This document shows positions 1-11,853 of a DNA stretch of 64,000 nucleotides, piece after piece. The notes beneath the pieces were generated by a model. That model was given only the letters and a program-made list of their open reading frames with translations, did no database searches and was not told where the DNA came from. This stretch comes from Atkinsonella hypoxylon (lineage: Eukaryota > Ascomycota > Sordariomycetes > Hypocreales > Clavicipitaceae): NCBI GenBank assembly GCA_000729835.1, contig JFHB01000170.1:1-64000 (forward strand), in the 5' to 3' direction. How positions within the stretch are numbered: position 1 is the stretch's first letter; each line of letters starts with the position of its first letter. The position numbers and the translations under genes are program-made.

Positions 1-329
1 AAGTGCTAAAGTTATACCTCTATATTCTATTCTAAGGAAGAGGTAAAGAGTTAAGAAGTAAAAAGATTAATTAGTTAATATTATTAAAATAATATCTACT
101 ATAGTTAAAGAGGCAATAGAAGATAATAAAGAAGATATTACTAATAAATATATAAAATAACTGCTTAGTAGTATCTAGAAGGATTTATAGAATATTATAT
201 AAGAATATATAGGAAATTATATTAAAGAAGAGAAGTTTATTATAAACCTATAGATAAATACACTTTATATTAAAAGATTAAATAGTATCTTAAAGCTAAA
301 AGTAATTATAAGCTATTAATAGAACTTAC

Positions 330-620
330 TTTACCTTTAAGTATAACTTAAAAGCTTAAACTTTTAGCTTATTAATAGTTTTATAAATTACAGTTTATAA
401 GGGAATATTATTACTAAGGATCTTATTAAAGAACTTAATTTAAAAATAACTCTAATAAAGTAAAAGACTACTACTATATCTTTTATATTATATAAGCTTA
501 TAATATTAAAAGAGATAATAATAAAGCTATACCTTAGAAATATCTAGACGCTAATTTACTTTTACATTATACTAAAGTCTTTATATATATAATTAATCCT
601 TAGAATGCCTTTTATATATA
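330..620 (+). pseudogene. G-1 retropepsin-like protease remnant
   Basis: This segment lies about 700 bp upstream of the RT and in translation resembles a retroviral-type aspartic protease. A degraded start (INSFINYSLQGNIITKDL, where the family normally has a D[ST]GA-type active site followed by G-x-[FY]-I) leads to a hydrophobic stretch. The catalytic Asp appears as Asn, as expected when RIP hits the complementary strand of a GAC or GAT codon. In Ty3/gypsy elements this enzyme cuts the Gag-Pol polyprotein inside the virus-like particle. Identification rests on position and weak motif similarity only. Confidence 0.5.
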
Positions 621-1335
621 TAGCTAAAGTTACCTTTAAGTATAGTAATAAAGGAGGTAAGCTCCTCTTAAAGTACTATTTTAGTAATATTATATTAGTC
701 TTAAGGATTACTAGAAGTATTAAATAGAAAACTATAATAAATAAAGTAATAGCTATTAGTATTAATTTAATCTTAATTAATAAGTTATTTAAGGATTTAG
801 TCTATAATTAAATAGTTAAAGAGAGTCTTAAAGCTAAGTTAAATAATAATAAAAAGCTAGTGCTAATAATAGAGAATAAAGGTATAGCTATTACTAATCT
901 TATAATAAAGAGAATAGCTAATTAATATAGAAGCTAACTTAAAGAGGCTATAGAGGAGATTTAGCTCTTAAGACAATTATAACTAATTAATCTAAAGGTA
1001 AATATATTATATAAGTAAAAAGCTAATAAAATTCTGCTAAAAGATAATATTTCTTTAGATAGATTTACGCCTAATAGAGACCTTAAGTAGAAATAGAAGA
1101 AGTAAAAAGAGGTAAAAGTATACTTAAATAAATTAGGAAAATACACTAAATATATTATAGAAAGATTTAGTAAAAAGCTCTAAGGATTCTAAATAATAAA
1201 AAAGCATTTAGATTAAATAGTTAAATAAATATAAAAATATTTAATAGTAGAAGAAGTTAATATTTTTAAGGAAATTCTCTATAACTAAAAAGCAGCACTA
1301 GTGTAGAACTTATTAGAGTATAGAAAAATTAATCC

Positions 1336-2934
1336 TTTAGTTATACTACCTTAAGTTATCTATACTATTGCTTATAGAGCTTATAAAGTAAAGTTAATAC
1401 TAATACCTATTAGCCTATAAGGAAGATTAGTTAATTTATTAAAAAAGAAGCTTTAGTATAAGTTATTAAAAAAGAGCTATAAATCTTATAGAAACCCTTA
1501 CTTTTTAGTAATAAAGAAGAATAAAGGGATATAGCTAGTACTATTTACAATAGCCTATAATAAGATTACAATATAGAATGCCTATATTCTAGAAGGAGTA
1601 AAAGCTTTTAGCGAAGAATTTAGAATATATAAGATACTTTTAGTTATTAATTTATTATTAAGCTATAACTAAGTGCTACTTATAGAGAAAAGTAGGGACT
1701 TAATAATAATTTTAATAGTAATAAAGCTTCTATAACTTTATATACTTCCTTAAGGAGTAACTAACTCTATTGCTTAATTTATTTAAATAGTAAAGAGAAT
1801 TCTTTTTAATCTAATTCCTTACACTTATAAGCCTTTCTTAGATAATATTATAGTAAAAGGCCTTACTACTACTTATAATAGAGAGAAAGTATTACTTAAT
1901 GTATAAAGATATATTATAAAATATTTAATTAATATTAATAAAGTCCTTATTAATATTAAGCTAGCTAGTTACACTATATTTACTGTAAAATTAAAGCTAT
2001 ACTAAAAGACTATAGAGATTATTAGATTTATATATAGTACTAATAAAAGAAAACCTTTAGAAGTAAAGGTAATAAAGATTTTAGAGTAAATAGAGTATAA
2101 AAATATCTTTAAGGTTAGATCTTTTTTTAGGCTTATAGGCTATTATTATATCTAGATATAGTATTACTTTATAAAAGCTAAGCCTCTTATAATCTTACTT
2201 AAGAAAAGCACTAAGTAAACTTAAGAACTAAACTAGAAGAACACTATAGAGGTTCTTAAGTATATAATAATAACTATACTAGTTCTTATAACAATTAATC
2301 TTAGTTTAAGCGCTAGAGAAATTATATTAATAGTTAATATAAACTTAAAAGAATAAAGAGCAGTTTTAATGTAAATTATTAATAGGTAATAACACTCTAT
2401 ACAATATAAAAGCAGATATTAGAGCGATTTAGAAATTAAGTATAATAAAATAAAGCAGAAATATAGAGCTATTATCTATATATTAAGAAGGCTATAAATT
2501 TATCTCTATAGAGTTCCCTTTACTCTAAAGACTAATTCTTAGGTGCTTATATATTAGCTTAATAGCGCTGTTAATAACGTTCCTAGCGCGCTTATTATAT
2601 AATAGATTAGCTATATTATACTGTTTAATTTTACAGCTAAGTATATTCTAGGAGAAAAGAATAAGATAGCTAATGCTTTATTGCGTAAAGAAGGTAGACC
2701 TTTTAATACATTAGATTAAGTAGCTAAAGGGGATATTAAAGATTTTATTAACCTATAGCTTAACGTTAATAAGATCTAGCTGCGCAATAGAGTATACTAT
2801 ACTTCTAGGACTTAATAAATTGTAGATTTCCTTTTAACGTTATAAAGACTATTTAATCTAAACAAGAGTAAGTATAAGCAACTTTACATAAGTACTAAGC
2901 AATACTTCTTAGATAAAGGCCTATTGTAGAAGAG
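1336..2934 (+). pseudogene. G-1 pol: reverse transcriptase and RNase H remnant
   Basis: One frame can be followed for about 530 codons with no frameshift I could detect, interrupted only by TAA and TAG at expected Gln or Trp positions. RT landmarks are a PYFLVIKKN block (about 1496-1522), the YNQVLL and PQGVTNS blocks, and the active-site motif at 1832-1849, reading PFLDNI where functional fungal gypsy elements have FLDDI or FVDDV. The second catalytic Asp is therefore Asn. RNase H follows at about 2290-2700 (VNINLKE where an Asp is expected, then a GEKNKIANALLR block). These enzymes copy element RNA into DNA and remove the RNA strand. This copy is certainly dead. The frame ends at the Z-1 insertion. 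Confidence 0.93.
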
Positions 2935-2940
2935 ACTAAC

Positions 2941-3183
2941 TGTTACGGTGGGATCCGTCGTAGGCTTGCCGGATGTAACGGTAGGATGTCGGATTCAACA
3001 GGTTATGCAATAAATCGTAAGAGGAGTCGTAAGAGCTTCTGTGAGGAGCATCTAGTAATAGTGTTCTAGTGAATAATAGTTAATTGTTCAATCTAACTAC
3101 TTAAGTGTTACTTCTAACTACTTATATATAATTGCAGTTATATACACTAGTGACCTATAGGTCTATAGAATTATCCTGTAATA
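2941..3183 (-). repeat. Z-1 3' LTR (outer left end)
   Basis: 243 bp, the same length as 26455-26697. The outer edge (from 2941) keeps GC-rich sequence (TGTTACGGTGGGATCCG), while the equivalent bases in the other LTR at 26455 read tattacaatagaatcta. Differences are transitions of the RIP type. The 3' LTR assignment follows from the minus-strand order of the coding domains. Confidence 0.92.
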
Positions 3184-3691
3184 AGTGCTGCTTCTACAAA
3201 AAAGATCGGCTGTTCTAGCTGTTCTAAAAAATTAACTGTTAATCGTTAGAAGGTATATTAGATTAAACTAAATAACTTATTAATCTAGTTGCTATAAAAG
3301 GCATAGAAAGGTAGCTGTTATTTTATTGCGTAAGCATATATTGTTGTTGTTATAGTGCAATCTACAGCATAAGTTGCTATATTTACGCATTTTCTCTATA
3401 CACTTACAATGCCTAAATTATACTTATAATCTAGTAACTATTAAATCTATATATTAAATTAACGGATTTCCTTAAACCTAATAGAGCGTTAAAGCTTGTT
3501 CTATATTCTATATATAAGTAAAGTTGCGCAAAATTATTCTAGACAATGTTAAATCCTATAAATTAATCTTATATAATAAAGCTAATTTATTAAATCTATA
3601 TAGTATATTCTTTATATAAAATTGTTCTATATAGTGTTAAAAGCATTAAAAATTAATCTATATTAAAGCAAATTTTCTATTAGATCCCTTT

Positions 3692-5290
3692 AGTGTATTT
3701 CTCTATATATATACAGCTTATTCTAATCCCTAGGCATTATTAATAGCAGCAAATTGTTAGTTAGTTGTAGCAAGCTATTAGTTCTCTCTAGAAAGTAAAG
3801 CTAAAGGACGTTTCTAGCAGTTTTAGGGAGAGTTTTACCTAAAAGGCGCTAGTTTTACGCTTAATAGGTGTTTCTACTAGTTTATCTACAGCTAGCCTCT
3901 TAGTTAGCGTTTTTACCTTAGTTAGCATTAGCTTTACTATAGAAGGTATCTTTTGTAGAATTAACAGAGAGAAATATATTAAAGATAGATTAATTAGTAT
4001 AAACTAAGCACTTCTTCTACATTAAATAGTGCTAAATCCGTTACTAGAGAGACTTTATATAGCAATAGGCTAGTTAGCTAAGCGTTCTAAGAAGTCTATA
4101 TAAATATAGTTAATTTTATATTATAGGCGTCTATTTTCTGCCTACAGTATATTAATATTACTAGTAACCTTTAGTAAGGTTTTATTTTTATTAATAACGT
4201 TATTAACACCTTTATTAAATTAACTTATACTATTTAGTTAGTTATATATACTATAAATAGCAGTTTATAATTCGTTAAACTACTTATTAAATAAACCTTC
4301 TTTAGCCTCTATTTTAACTTAGTTAATCTTTTTATTTAACTTATTAATTTTAGTAATATAGAGGTTAAGTTGCTTCTATACAGCGTTACTACCTATAGAA
4401 GTATCCTTAAGGTAGGCTTTAATTATTTCTTTAGCGTTAAATTTACACTTTTCCTAAAGGAGACTGTTACACTAGGTCTAGAACTGCACCTTAGCTAATA
4501 GAATAAAGAGTAAGTCTATATAGCTAATACTAGCTAAAGCACCTATAATAGTGCTGTTAATTCTATTAAATTTATTAGAGAAGTAAATAGTAAGTAACAC
4601 TACCTATAACAGTAAACTAGTAGATAAATCTGTAGTAATAGTTTCTTTACCTCTTTTTACTATATTGCTACTGTAGTATATAGTAGCTACTGCTTTTGCC
4701 TATATCTTACCTCTTCTAGCCACTTTAGCGTTACCTATAGATGCCTTAGCATCCTTACCTTTATATTACTAGTTCTAGTGCTTTACTTTATAGTTATTGT
4801 AAATTCTAAAGATATATATTACTGTATTCTACTAGAGTAAGTAATATACATTATCTTTAGAGACCTTAATGCTAGTTTTATCTATTATACTACCTTTAAG
4901 AGCAAATTTATAGGCATAAGTGTAAATAGTATTTTCTATATTCTATACCTTTTCTTTAGCTCTATTAGTGTAGTAATACTAACTGTAGTCTTCTGTAATA
5001 GGCTCTATATTAGTAATATTAATATTATCTTTAATTTCTATAGGAATAGTGCTAAGGATAAACTTATTAACTTTTAGGGTACTCTTAGCACTTCTAGGCC
5101 TACTAAAAGTGCTATATAGGCAGCAGAAGTTAAGTAATATAAGATAAGTTTTAATGTTATCTAGCTCTATAGCTACTGTATCCCCTTTATAGTTATATTC
5201 CTGCTCCTTAAACTTAGAACCTTTACTCTTAGCGTTAAAACTATTGTTGTAATTAACGTATACATTAGAAGCAATATATTCTTCTTTAGG
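3692..5290 (-). pseudogene. Z-1 post-integrase reading frame of unknown function, coiled-coil-like
   Basis: Downstream of integrase on the same strand, one frame runs for about 530 codons with only TAA/TAG stops and no TGA that I found, so it looks like a RIPed third ORF rather than 3' UTR. I do not recognise the family. Visible features, in order: a polar, Lys/Asn-rich first half; two hydrophobic segments (about 4470-4620), whose hydrophobicity may partly be RIP bias toward Ile, Leu and Tyr; then a Lys/Asn/Gln/Leu-rich stretch with heptad-like spacing (about 4100-4420) resembling a coiled coil. The position is where env-like genes sit in some gypsy elements, but no Env motif is visible. Z-2 and Z-3 carry parts of the same frame. 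Confidence 0.6.
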
Positions 5291-6177
5291 TTTAAATAGT
5301 AGTAGTATTATAGCTTAAGTGTAGTTACTGTTGTTATTCCCTTCTTAGAATAAGCTATCTAGGTTTGCTAGAATTAATAATTCTAAACTACTAAAAGAAA
5401 AGGATAATAGTAGCGAATTTTCTGCAGAAGGAACAGAAGGGGCTAGAAGTAGCTCTACAGAGGCTAGTTAGTCCTATAAGCTATAGGAATTTACTCTACA
5501 GGCAGTCTATTGCCCTTAGCGTAGTATTCTAGTGTTTAACTGTTAGAAGCAGCTAAACAACAGCCTAAGGGGATAGAAAGAGCAGCAGCTGTAACAGCAT
5601 TAATAAATTTATAAAGATTTTATAATATATAAGGGTGTAAGGAAAAGGTTGTATAGTAGATGTTAAAAATAAGCTACCCTGTATAGCCTATTTTTATGCT
5701 TGCTAGTTGCCTGTTAGTTGCTCTATCACGTGACCCTAACTAGGTCTTGTTACGTTGATTTTTGGTAGAGATATCGCTGTTACTAGATGCAAAACATCTA
5801 GAATCGACTGAGGCAAAGTTGCCTAACCTATAGTTAACTTTAACGGCGATTTTCTCCACAACTAGCAATGGTAGAAATTCAAGAAGTATACTATTCAAAA
5901 GCTAAGAATTAGGGCTATCTAATAGTATAATTGTTAAATAGAGTTGCTTATAAGGGTTGCTTGTTATTAGTAGAATTTGTTAAATTGTACACGTAAGCAT
6001 CTCGTTTGTATAGCCGTAAGTCGATTTTTTTGTTTTTATATAGTAAATCTTTTTGCGGAAATTATAAAGTGGCCTACGAGCCCCTTCTAGCGACTACGGC
6101 CCGCCGATATAGTCGGTAGGTCTATAAGGGACTGGAAAGATTCGAGATCCTACCCTCACTGTTCGTTACAGCGCTCT

Positions 6178-6700
6178 TATCAAGAGGGAGATAGAAGAGA
6201 TAACAGAAGAGAGAGAAGATGAAGAAGCTTCTAGTGTGTAGAAGAGTGTGAATTGCTTGCTTAATTCCTCTAACTTAGGAGGGAGGAAGCGGCCTATATA
6301 TAGCTAATTCTAAGAGAGAAAGAAAGAGAAGAGAAGAAGGAAAAACAAGAAGGGGGTTAGCTAGATACCCGAAAATCCTGCAGCTTGTAGAGCAAGAGAA
6401 TTCTAAGAGATGCTAAGTGATCTATTGCACTGCCTCTATAAGAGGGGCTAATATTAGTGTGTGTAGAGCCCTATAATAAAGGAAAGATAACAGACTAGAT
6501 AACCCCTGTTGTATTCTATCCTAGTCTACTACACCTACTTGTTTCCTACACTTAGTTGTTGTAACTAAGTTCCTTTATACTACTGTTAGAGTAGTTATAC
6601 TAGTAATAGCTGTTAGAGCTGATATTGCGTGAAGCTAGCGATGTTAGTATCGCTAGTGAAGTAGCTACTTTTAGCACTAGTGTTAAAGCTACTTTTAATA
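6178..6700 (-). repeat. V-1 3' LTR with adjacent polypurine tract
   Basis: 523 bp. On the minus strand it is preceded directly by a purine tract (6701-6710, reading TAGGGGGGTA), the expected primer site for plus-strand DNA synthesis, which confirms the minus orientation. The inner end (near 6700) reads agctacttttaata, while the outer counterpart at 12376 reads agctacttttgata. Confidence 0.9.
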
Positions 6701-6719
6701 TACCCCCCTAGATAGATTG

Positions 6720-8400
6720 TTAGTTAATAAGCTATCTATTCCTCTTTAGAGTCTTTAAGCTCTTTAAGCTTAACAAGACTTTCTACATCTACAAGACCAA
6801 GTTAATTACAGAAGGTAATAAATTTCTAACTAATAAGAGCTTTAGTAAGTCTATTAGCAACTATATCTGCTGTTAGTGTGTAAGATAGTTAGAAGAGGCC
6901 TTCTTTATAGGCTTAATAAAGCTAACAGTTGTAAACATTAATGTGTTTTAAAGCGGTCTTAATTTAAGGAATATTAAGAGTTATAAGACAAATTGTCTAA
7001 AGGTTATTACATTAGATAATAGGGGGTTAGTTGCTGATATCTAGCTTAAGACCTAATTAGTTAAGAAGCCTAGATACAGAGATTAAGTCTTTTGCTGTTG
7101 TAGAAAGAGCTAGAAGCTCTGCTTCTGTAGAGAAAGTTGTAACTGTAGGTTGCTTAGTTGCTTGCTAACTAATTGCTCCACTAAAGAGACTAAAGAAAGA
7201 GCCTTGTAACGATTTATAGGTTTCTTTATCGTTAGCGTAAGCAGTATTAGAAGCTACTACAAGCTCTTGTTGGTTGCTATTAGAGAATTAAATAGCAAGA
7301 AATTAAGTGAGAAAGAGGTAGATAACTACTTCTACAGCTACTTTATAGTGATATTTAGAGGGATTCTAAAGGTGCTTAGAGAGTCTAGATACAGCAAGAG
7401 CTATATCTAGCCTTGTTATTGTAGAAGGGTAGTTAATAGAACTAACAAGCTTCTAATACTAGTATATCTATTAAGAAGAGGCTTATTGCTGGTTCCTTTT
7501 AAGTTGTTGTTCTAGAATTAGGTAGGTTTTCTTAGGTATCTTTCTAGAGAGAAATTCATTAGCGATTTTCTCTATATAAGAGTCTTGTAAAAGCTAGGTC
7601 TTTTAAAGCTTTTAATTGCAGATAATTTAAATTCTAAGAAACCACTTTAAATCCCCTAGAATCTTTATCTTATAACTATCTTAAAGTCCTTATGCAATTC
7701 CTTATGCCTTATCCCTGTTTTTAGATTAGAAGATAAGTACAATATTATCTATAAAGTAGAAGATAACTACTATATCTAAAATTATAATGCAAGGGTCTTC
7801 TGTAACTACCTATAGTTGTAGTCTTTAAAGAGTTAAAGAGAGATCTTTCTGCTAGAGATAGAGGGACCTCCTTAGGCTATATAGAGCCCTAAGAAGCAAC
7901 AAAGCCTATCCTAGTTTCTTAAATCCATTAGGATAATTAATGTAAATAGTTTTATCTTAAAGACTATTAGTAAAGGCAGAAATAGCGTCTATTTAGATAG
8001 AATTAAGGTTGAATTTAGTTAGAATTGCTATAAGGATTCAAAAGGATCTAGCTGCAAGGGTTGCTACATAAGTCTTTTTTAAGCTTATAGGTTAAAGGTC
8101 TCCTTTTATATAGATTTTAGCTTTAAATTAAGTAAGGTATCTGTATTTATTAAATTTATACTTAAAGACCTAGGTAAGAGGAATTAGCTTGTATCTAGTA
8201 GGAAGGTCTATAACTAATGTTAGTTAAAAGGTTCCCTTTTCCTAGTTATCGTTAAATTCCTTCGTTGCTGCCTCTTTAAACTCGTTAATAAATTAGTGTT
8301 GTTGTAGCTCTTTCTAGTTCCTAGGTTTAAGGGGAAGAGTTCGTTAATAAAGTCTTTCCTTTATGCCTAATAGGAAGCTACTAGTAAAGGCAAAGTTAGA
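6720..8400 (-). pseudogene. V-1 copia reverse transcriptase and RNase H remnant
   Basis: Read on the minus strand. RT at about 7560-8340 is copia type: a FINEFKEAATKEF-like opening, then TRYKLIPLT, VFKYKF, KAKIYIKGDL, VATLAARSF, IDAISAFTNS (the D-x-x-x-A-F/Y-x-N block), INYPNGFKK and LLRALYSLRRS. RNase H at about 6990-7300 keeps VASNTAYAND, then QATKQPTVTTFSTEAELLAL, the classic copia TEAEY/L block with its acidic residues still readable. Stops occupy Gln or Trp positions. The product would reverse-transcribe the element's RNA in virus-like particles. It is inactive here. Confidence 0.92.
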
Positions 8401-8779
8401 AGAATTATAGGTAGCTAGTCTTACTAACCTATAAGGGTTAGTTAGTTGTAGAAGCTGTTAAAGAGACTAAGGCTCTAGACTTAGTGTTAGTAACTAAGAA
8501 GGTTTCTATTGTTAAAGAGATTCCTTATCTATAAAGAGTTCTATAGAGGAAGTAAAGTCTTAGTATTCTTCTGGGTTTAAAATAGGTAGAAGCTGCACTT
8601 CTATAAGTGTAGTTAGTTAGAAGTCTTTAAATTTAAAGGTTAACTTAATGTATACTAGAAGCTAGATTTAAACCTCTTATTCTTGCTGAATAGGTTGCTT
8701 TTTGTATAGGTTATAGAAGGAAGATTTATTAAAAGTAACGTCTTTTACTCTTTTAATCTCGTTTTTCGTTAAAATCTAG

Positions 8780-9660
8780 ATACAGAAGATGTTTAAGGAA
8801 TTATAACTAACTAGGTAACTAATCTCTATATAGAGTAAAGTTTTAAGTTCTCTTTTAGCTATATTCTTAAGAGCTTCTATTGTAAGAGAATAAGCTCTAC
8901 AACTAAAGGCTTTAAGGAAAGAGATATCTAGCTTAAGGAAGCTAGAATATCTAGTCTCCTTGTTGTTTTTAGAAAGCTAAGTGTAGAATACCTAAAAAGG
9001 GGTCTTTTAATCTATGCCTTATTAAGGGGTTCTATTGTATAAGAACGTTGCTGTTTTCTAAAGTTTAGGCTATAATTTAGAAGGTAGATTCAAGGAAAGC
9101 TATAAGGTCCTAGCTTTAGTAGCTATTATACCCCCTAATCTTTTAGCTTAACCGTTTTAGGCTGAAGTATATAGTGCTGTTAGCTTGTCTTTAATTCCTT
9201 ATTGCTGGATCTAGGTTGTATAGTCTTATTAAAGACCTCTTTTGTTGTCTTAATAGATAATATAGATATCTAGTTACTACTGTCTCTTTATGTAGTTGTT
9301 AAAGACTTTAAGCTTTAAGACTAATTCTTATTAAGTTAAAGAAAACAAAGGATAATATATAATTATCTTCGTGAAATTATCCTTAATTAGGAGAGCTAAA
9401 TTAGAACTATTATATCCTTATTCTAGTTTAAAGATATTAATAAAGACTTTCTAGAAGAGCCTAGAACTAGAGCCTAGAGGAGGTTCTCTATTAATTTTCC
9501 TAGTTGCCTTTAAAAGAGAATAAGCTTTACATTCAATTTTCGTAAATCCAGTGATCTTAGCTTCTGTAGTTGCTTCTACTAGGTGTTTAAGAGCTTCCTT
9601 ATTAGGATACCTTAATCGTTAATGCTATAGGTCTACTGAAGCTAAAGAAGTTGTTGAAAA
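8780..9660 (-). pseudogene. V-1 copia integrase remnant
   Basis: On the minus strand, a pre-integrase segment (HLVEATTEAKITGF, about 9480-9600) is followed by a core with YYPLFSLTQQELVLKLK and, near 9150, a motif reading like the copia signature AQNGRAERSGG with its Gln and Arg codons mutated. A NRTP-type block and a conserved C-terminal segment (CRAYSLTIEAL) follow. Integrase would insert the cDNA into the genome. Lying upstream of RT, it fixes the family as Ty1/copia. Several stops make it a pseudogene. Confidence 0.9.
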
Positions 9661-9879
9661 GGAACTATTAAGTTGATTGTTGATTTCGTTAAATTTAATA
9701 GTTAGTTGCCTGTAGTTCCTTATTGTTTAGAAGAGGTTGCTTAAGTCTTTTATAACCTAGCCTGTTTTTAGATTCTAGTTGTATCTAGCTTGTAGAAGCT
9801 TATCTAGGCTTACTACATTAGTGTAGAATGTAGGAACAAAGGCAACCTGTTAAAGTTAGAAGAGTCCTTTGTTGGTTCT

Positions 9880-11300
9880 AACAAGAACGCGGCTATATCC
9901 TAGAATAGAAAGGCTTAAATCTCTAGCAAAGATCTATTGTGTTATAGTAGCTTCCTTATAATCCAATAACCTATCTAGGTTATTAGTTATATAGATGTTA
10001 GAGCTAGAATCGAGAATCTAGGAGTCCCTTAAAGGATAAGGGGTATTTAAATTGCTGAATAAAGAAGATAGATTAGCGAAGGCAGAACTAATAACTAGAT
10101 TTAAGGAAGAAGAAGATAAAGAGAATCCCTTAGAAAGAACATTGTTGCTAATAGATAGGTTGTCTCTTTTTAATGTATATATTACCTTCTTTATAGACTT
10201 ATCGTTCTTTAGTTTTTATTAAATAGATTTAATAGTCTTTTCGTTAGGTTTCCAGTCTTTTAGTCTATTGTTGCTCACTAAGTAATAACACTTATTATAC
10301 TTATAAGACTTTCTACACAGGTATATAGGATTCAAATTTGAATTTAAATTAGGTGGATTTAGCTGTTTTGAAGAAGAAGGAGCTTTCTAGTCCTAGAAGT
10401 TAGCAAAGGATCTGTTATTATTAGCCTTTATTTAGCTTTCGAAAAGATCTGCGATTTAGTAGCTATCTAGTATCTTTTCCTTCTAATTGGGCTTATTAGA
10501 GATCGATTTATCTCTAATTCTATTGTGCTAATAGGTTGAAAAGGAAGGGTTAATTTGCTAAACAGCATCGAGGAAGTCTAAAGTTAGCTAAAGATTCTAG
10601 GTATTTAGAAGATTGATTTACTGTACTTCTAAGAGTACCTTCTTATAGGAAGTAACAAATTCCTTTATCTTAGTTCTAGAAGAGCTCTTTAATACAGCTT
10701 TATATCGAGAGAGTACTTCTTTTTTGTTGTTCTAAGATGTTAGCTTTAATTGTTGTTAAAGAAGAAGGATCTGCTTAGCGATATTATGCTTATAGCTAAT
10801 AGTTTTGTAGTAGTTACTGACTATTTTAACTATCTATTGTTAGATGCTGTTAAGGGCCTTCTTTTAGTTATAGTAGTCCTAGATCTTTATTCGATATTGT
10901 GTGTAGAGGAACTGTAGAATAGAGAATTTATAGTTATTTAAATCTCCTACTACAGTAACCTTTTTGTTAACATCCTTAGGTATTAGTTCTTATAGCTTAG
11001 TTAGTTCCTCTTTATCGTCCTCTGCTGGATCTAGGTAGTTCTAGACTCCTTCGTTTATTGCGTATTTTTCGATAACTGAAATCTAATAATTCTAGTCTCT
11101 TGCTGTTCGAAGTTGGTATTAAGCTGTTAATCCGAGCTCTATAGTGGAATCTATAGTGTAAGTCTAGGTGTAAATCCAGTAGATTAATCGATAAAGAATC
11201 CGTAATAGAAATCCGTTTTGTAATTAGAGTTGAATTCGCTGTGGAATTCGTTGTTGAATTTAGTGTAAATTTAAGACTAAAAATTGATGTTATACTTTAT
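9880..11300 (-). pseudogene. V-1 gag and protease remnant
   Basis: The protease segment (about 9880-10020, minus) reads ILDSSSNIYITNNLDRLLDY, matching the copia retropepsin ILDSGSSxHIT active site with Gly and His lost. Upstream, at about 10285-10330, is a zinc-knuckle-like LCRKSYKYNKC, probably a RIPed CCHC knuckle of the Gag nucleocapsid. The remainder to about 11300 is Ser/Leu/Asn-rich and presumed capsid, with no motif I can name. Start uncertain. Confidence 0.7.
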
Positions 11301-11525
11301 TGTTAGATTTAAAACTAATGCCAAAAGAAAATCAAGAAGTTAATTTAAGGGAATTATTCTATTTTTAAAGACGAATTTAGAATAGAAATCGGATTTTAAA
11401 TTAGAGCAAAATCTATAGTGAAAATTAGGGCGCTTTTAGTAGCGTAACTGCTTAATTTATTGTTAAATTGTTGTAAGTGTTATCTCTTTAAAAGGGTTAA
11501 TAACTAACTCCTTCTGCTAACCCTC

Positions 11526-11552
11526 TAGGGTTAGGGTTAGGGTTAGGGTTAA
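11526..11552 (+). repeat. Interstitial telomere-type repeat (TTAGGG)n inside V-1 leader
   Basis: About four and a half perfect TTAGGG units in a row on the plus strand. They lie between the gag remnant and the 5' LTR of V-1, which is transcribed in the opposite direction, so the element RNA would carry CCCTAA repeats. TTAGGG is the usual telomere repeat of filamentous ascomycetes. The tract shows no RIP change, as expected since it lacks CpA on either strand. Confidence 0.95.
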
Positions 11553-11593
11553 TATTACGTAATTGATATTAAAGAGGTTGTTATCGTAGTGGA

Positions 11594-11685
11594 TAACGAG
11601 AAAGATGTTATTGTTGTTAATAACGAGAAAGATGTTATTGTTGTTAATAACGAGAAAAGATATTATCGTTGTTAATAACAGGGAA
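11594..11685. repeat. 27-bp minisatellite in V-1 leader
   Basis: A unit beginning TAACGAGAAAGATG starts at 11594, 11621 and 11648 and again, shortened and diverged, at about 11676 (28 bp after the third). It lies about 40 bp from the telomere-type repeat and about 170 bp inside the 5' LTR (11854) of V-1. No coding sense was found. It may be a replication-slippage product in the leader. Confidence 0.9.
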
Positions 11686-11853
11686 ATCACGTAGTATAGT
11701 GCAAAGCACGTAACTGTGTGATAAAAGAGTGTTATTAAAGATACTAGGTATTTATAATAACAGAATAATGTAAATAGCTTTAGGGAGCTAAAGAAGATAA
11801 TAGAGTTATTAAAAAGGTAAAGATGCTAAAGAAGGGCAAACTAGGCTTATAAC

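Noticed and set aside
961..1146. 61-codon open frame on the minus strand, repeated at 43391-43576 (minus) and 59140-59325 (plus)
   Set aside because: Always antisense to the G pol region. It recurs because the element recurs, and RIP removes stops from that strand while making Leu/Phe/Tyr codons. Not a gene.
3692..5290. Calling the Z third frame an envelope gene
   Set aside because: Only position and hydrophobic runs support it. No signal peptide, cleavage site or fusion-type motif could be identified, and RIP bias creates hydrophobic residues.
11526..11552. Chromosome end (telomere)
   Set aside because: Only four to five units, internal to V-1, with further elements on both sides. Interstitial repeat, not a terminus.
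11594..11685. CRISPR-like array
   Set aside because: Units are contiguous with no unique spacers, inside a eukaryotic retrotransposon.
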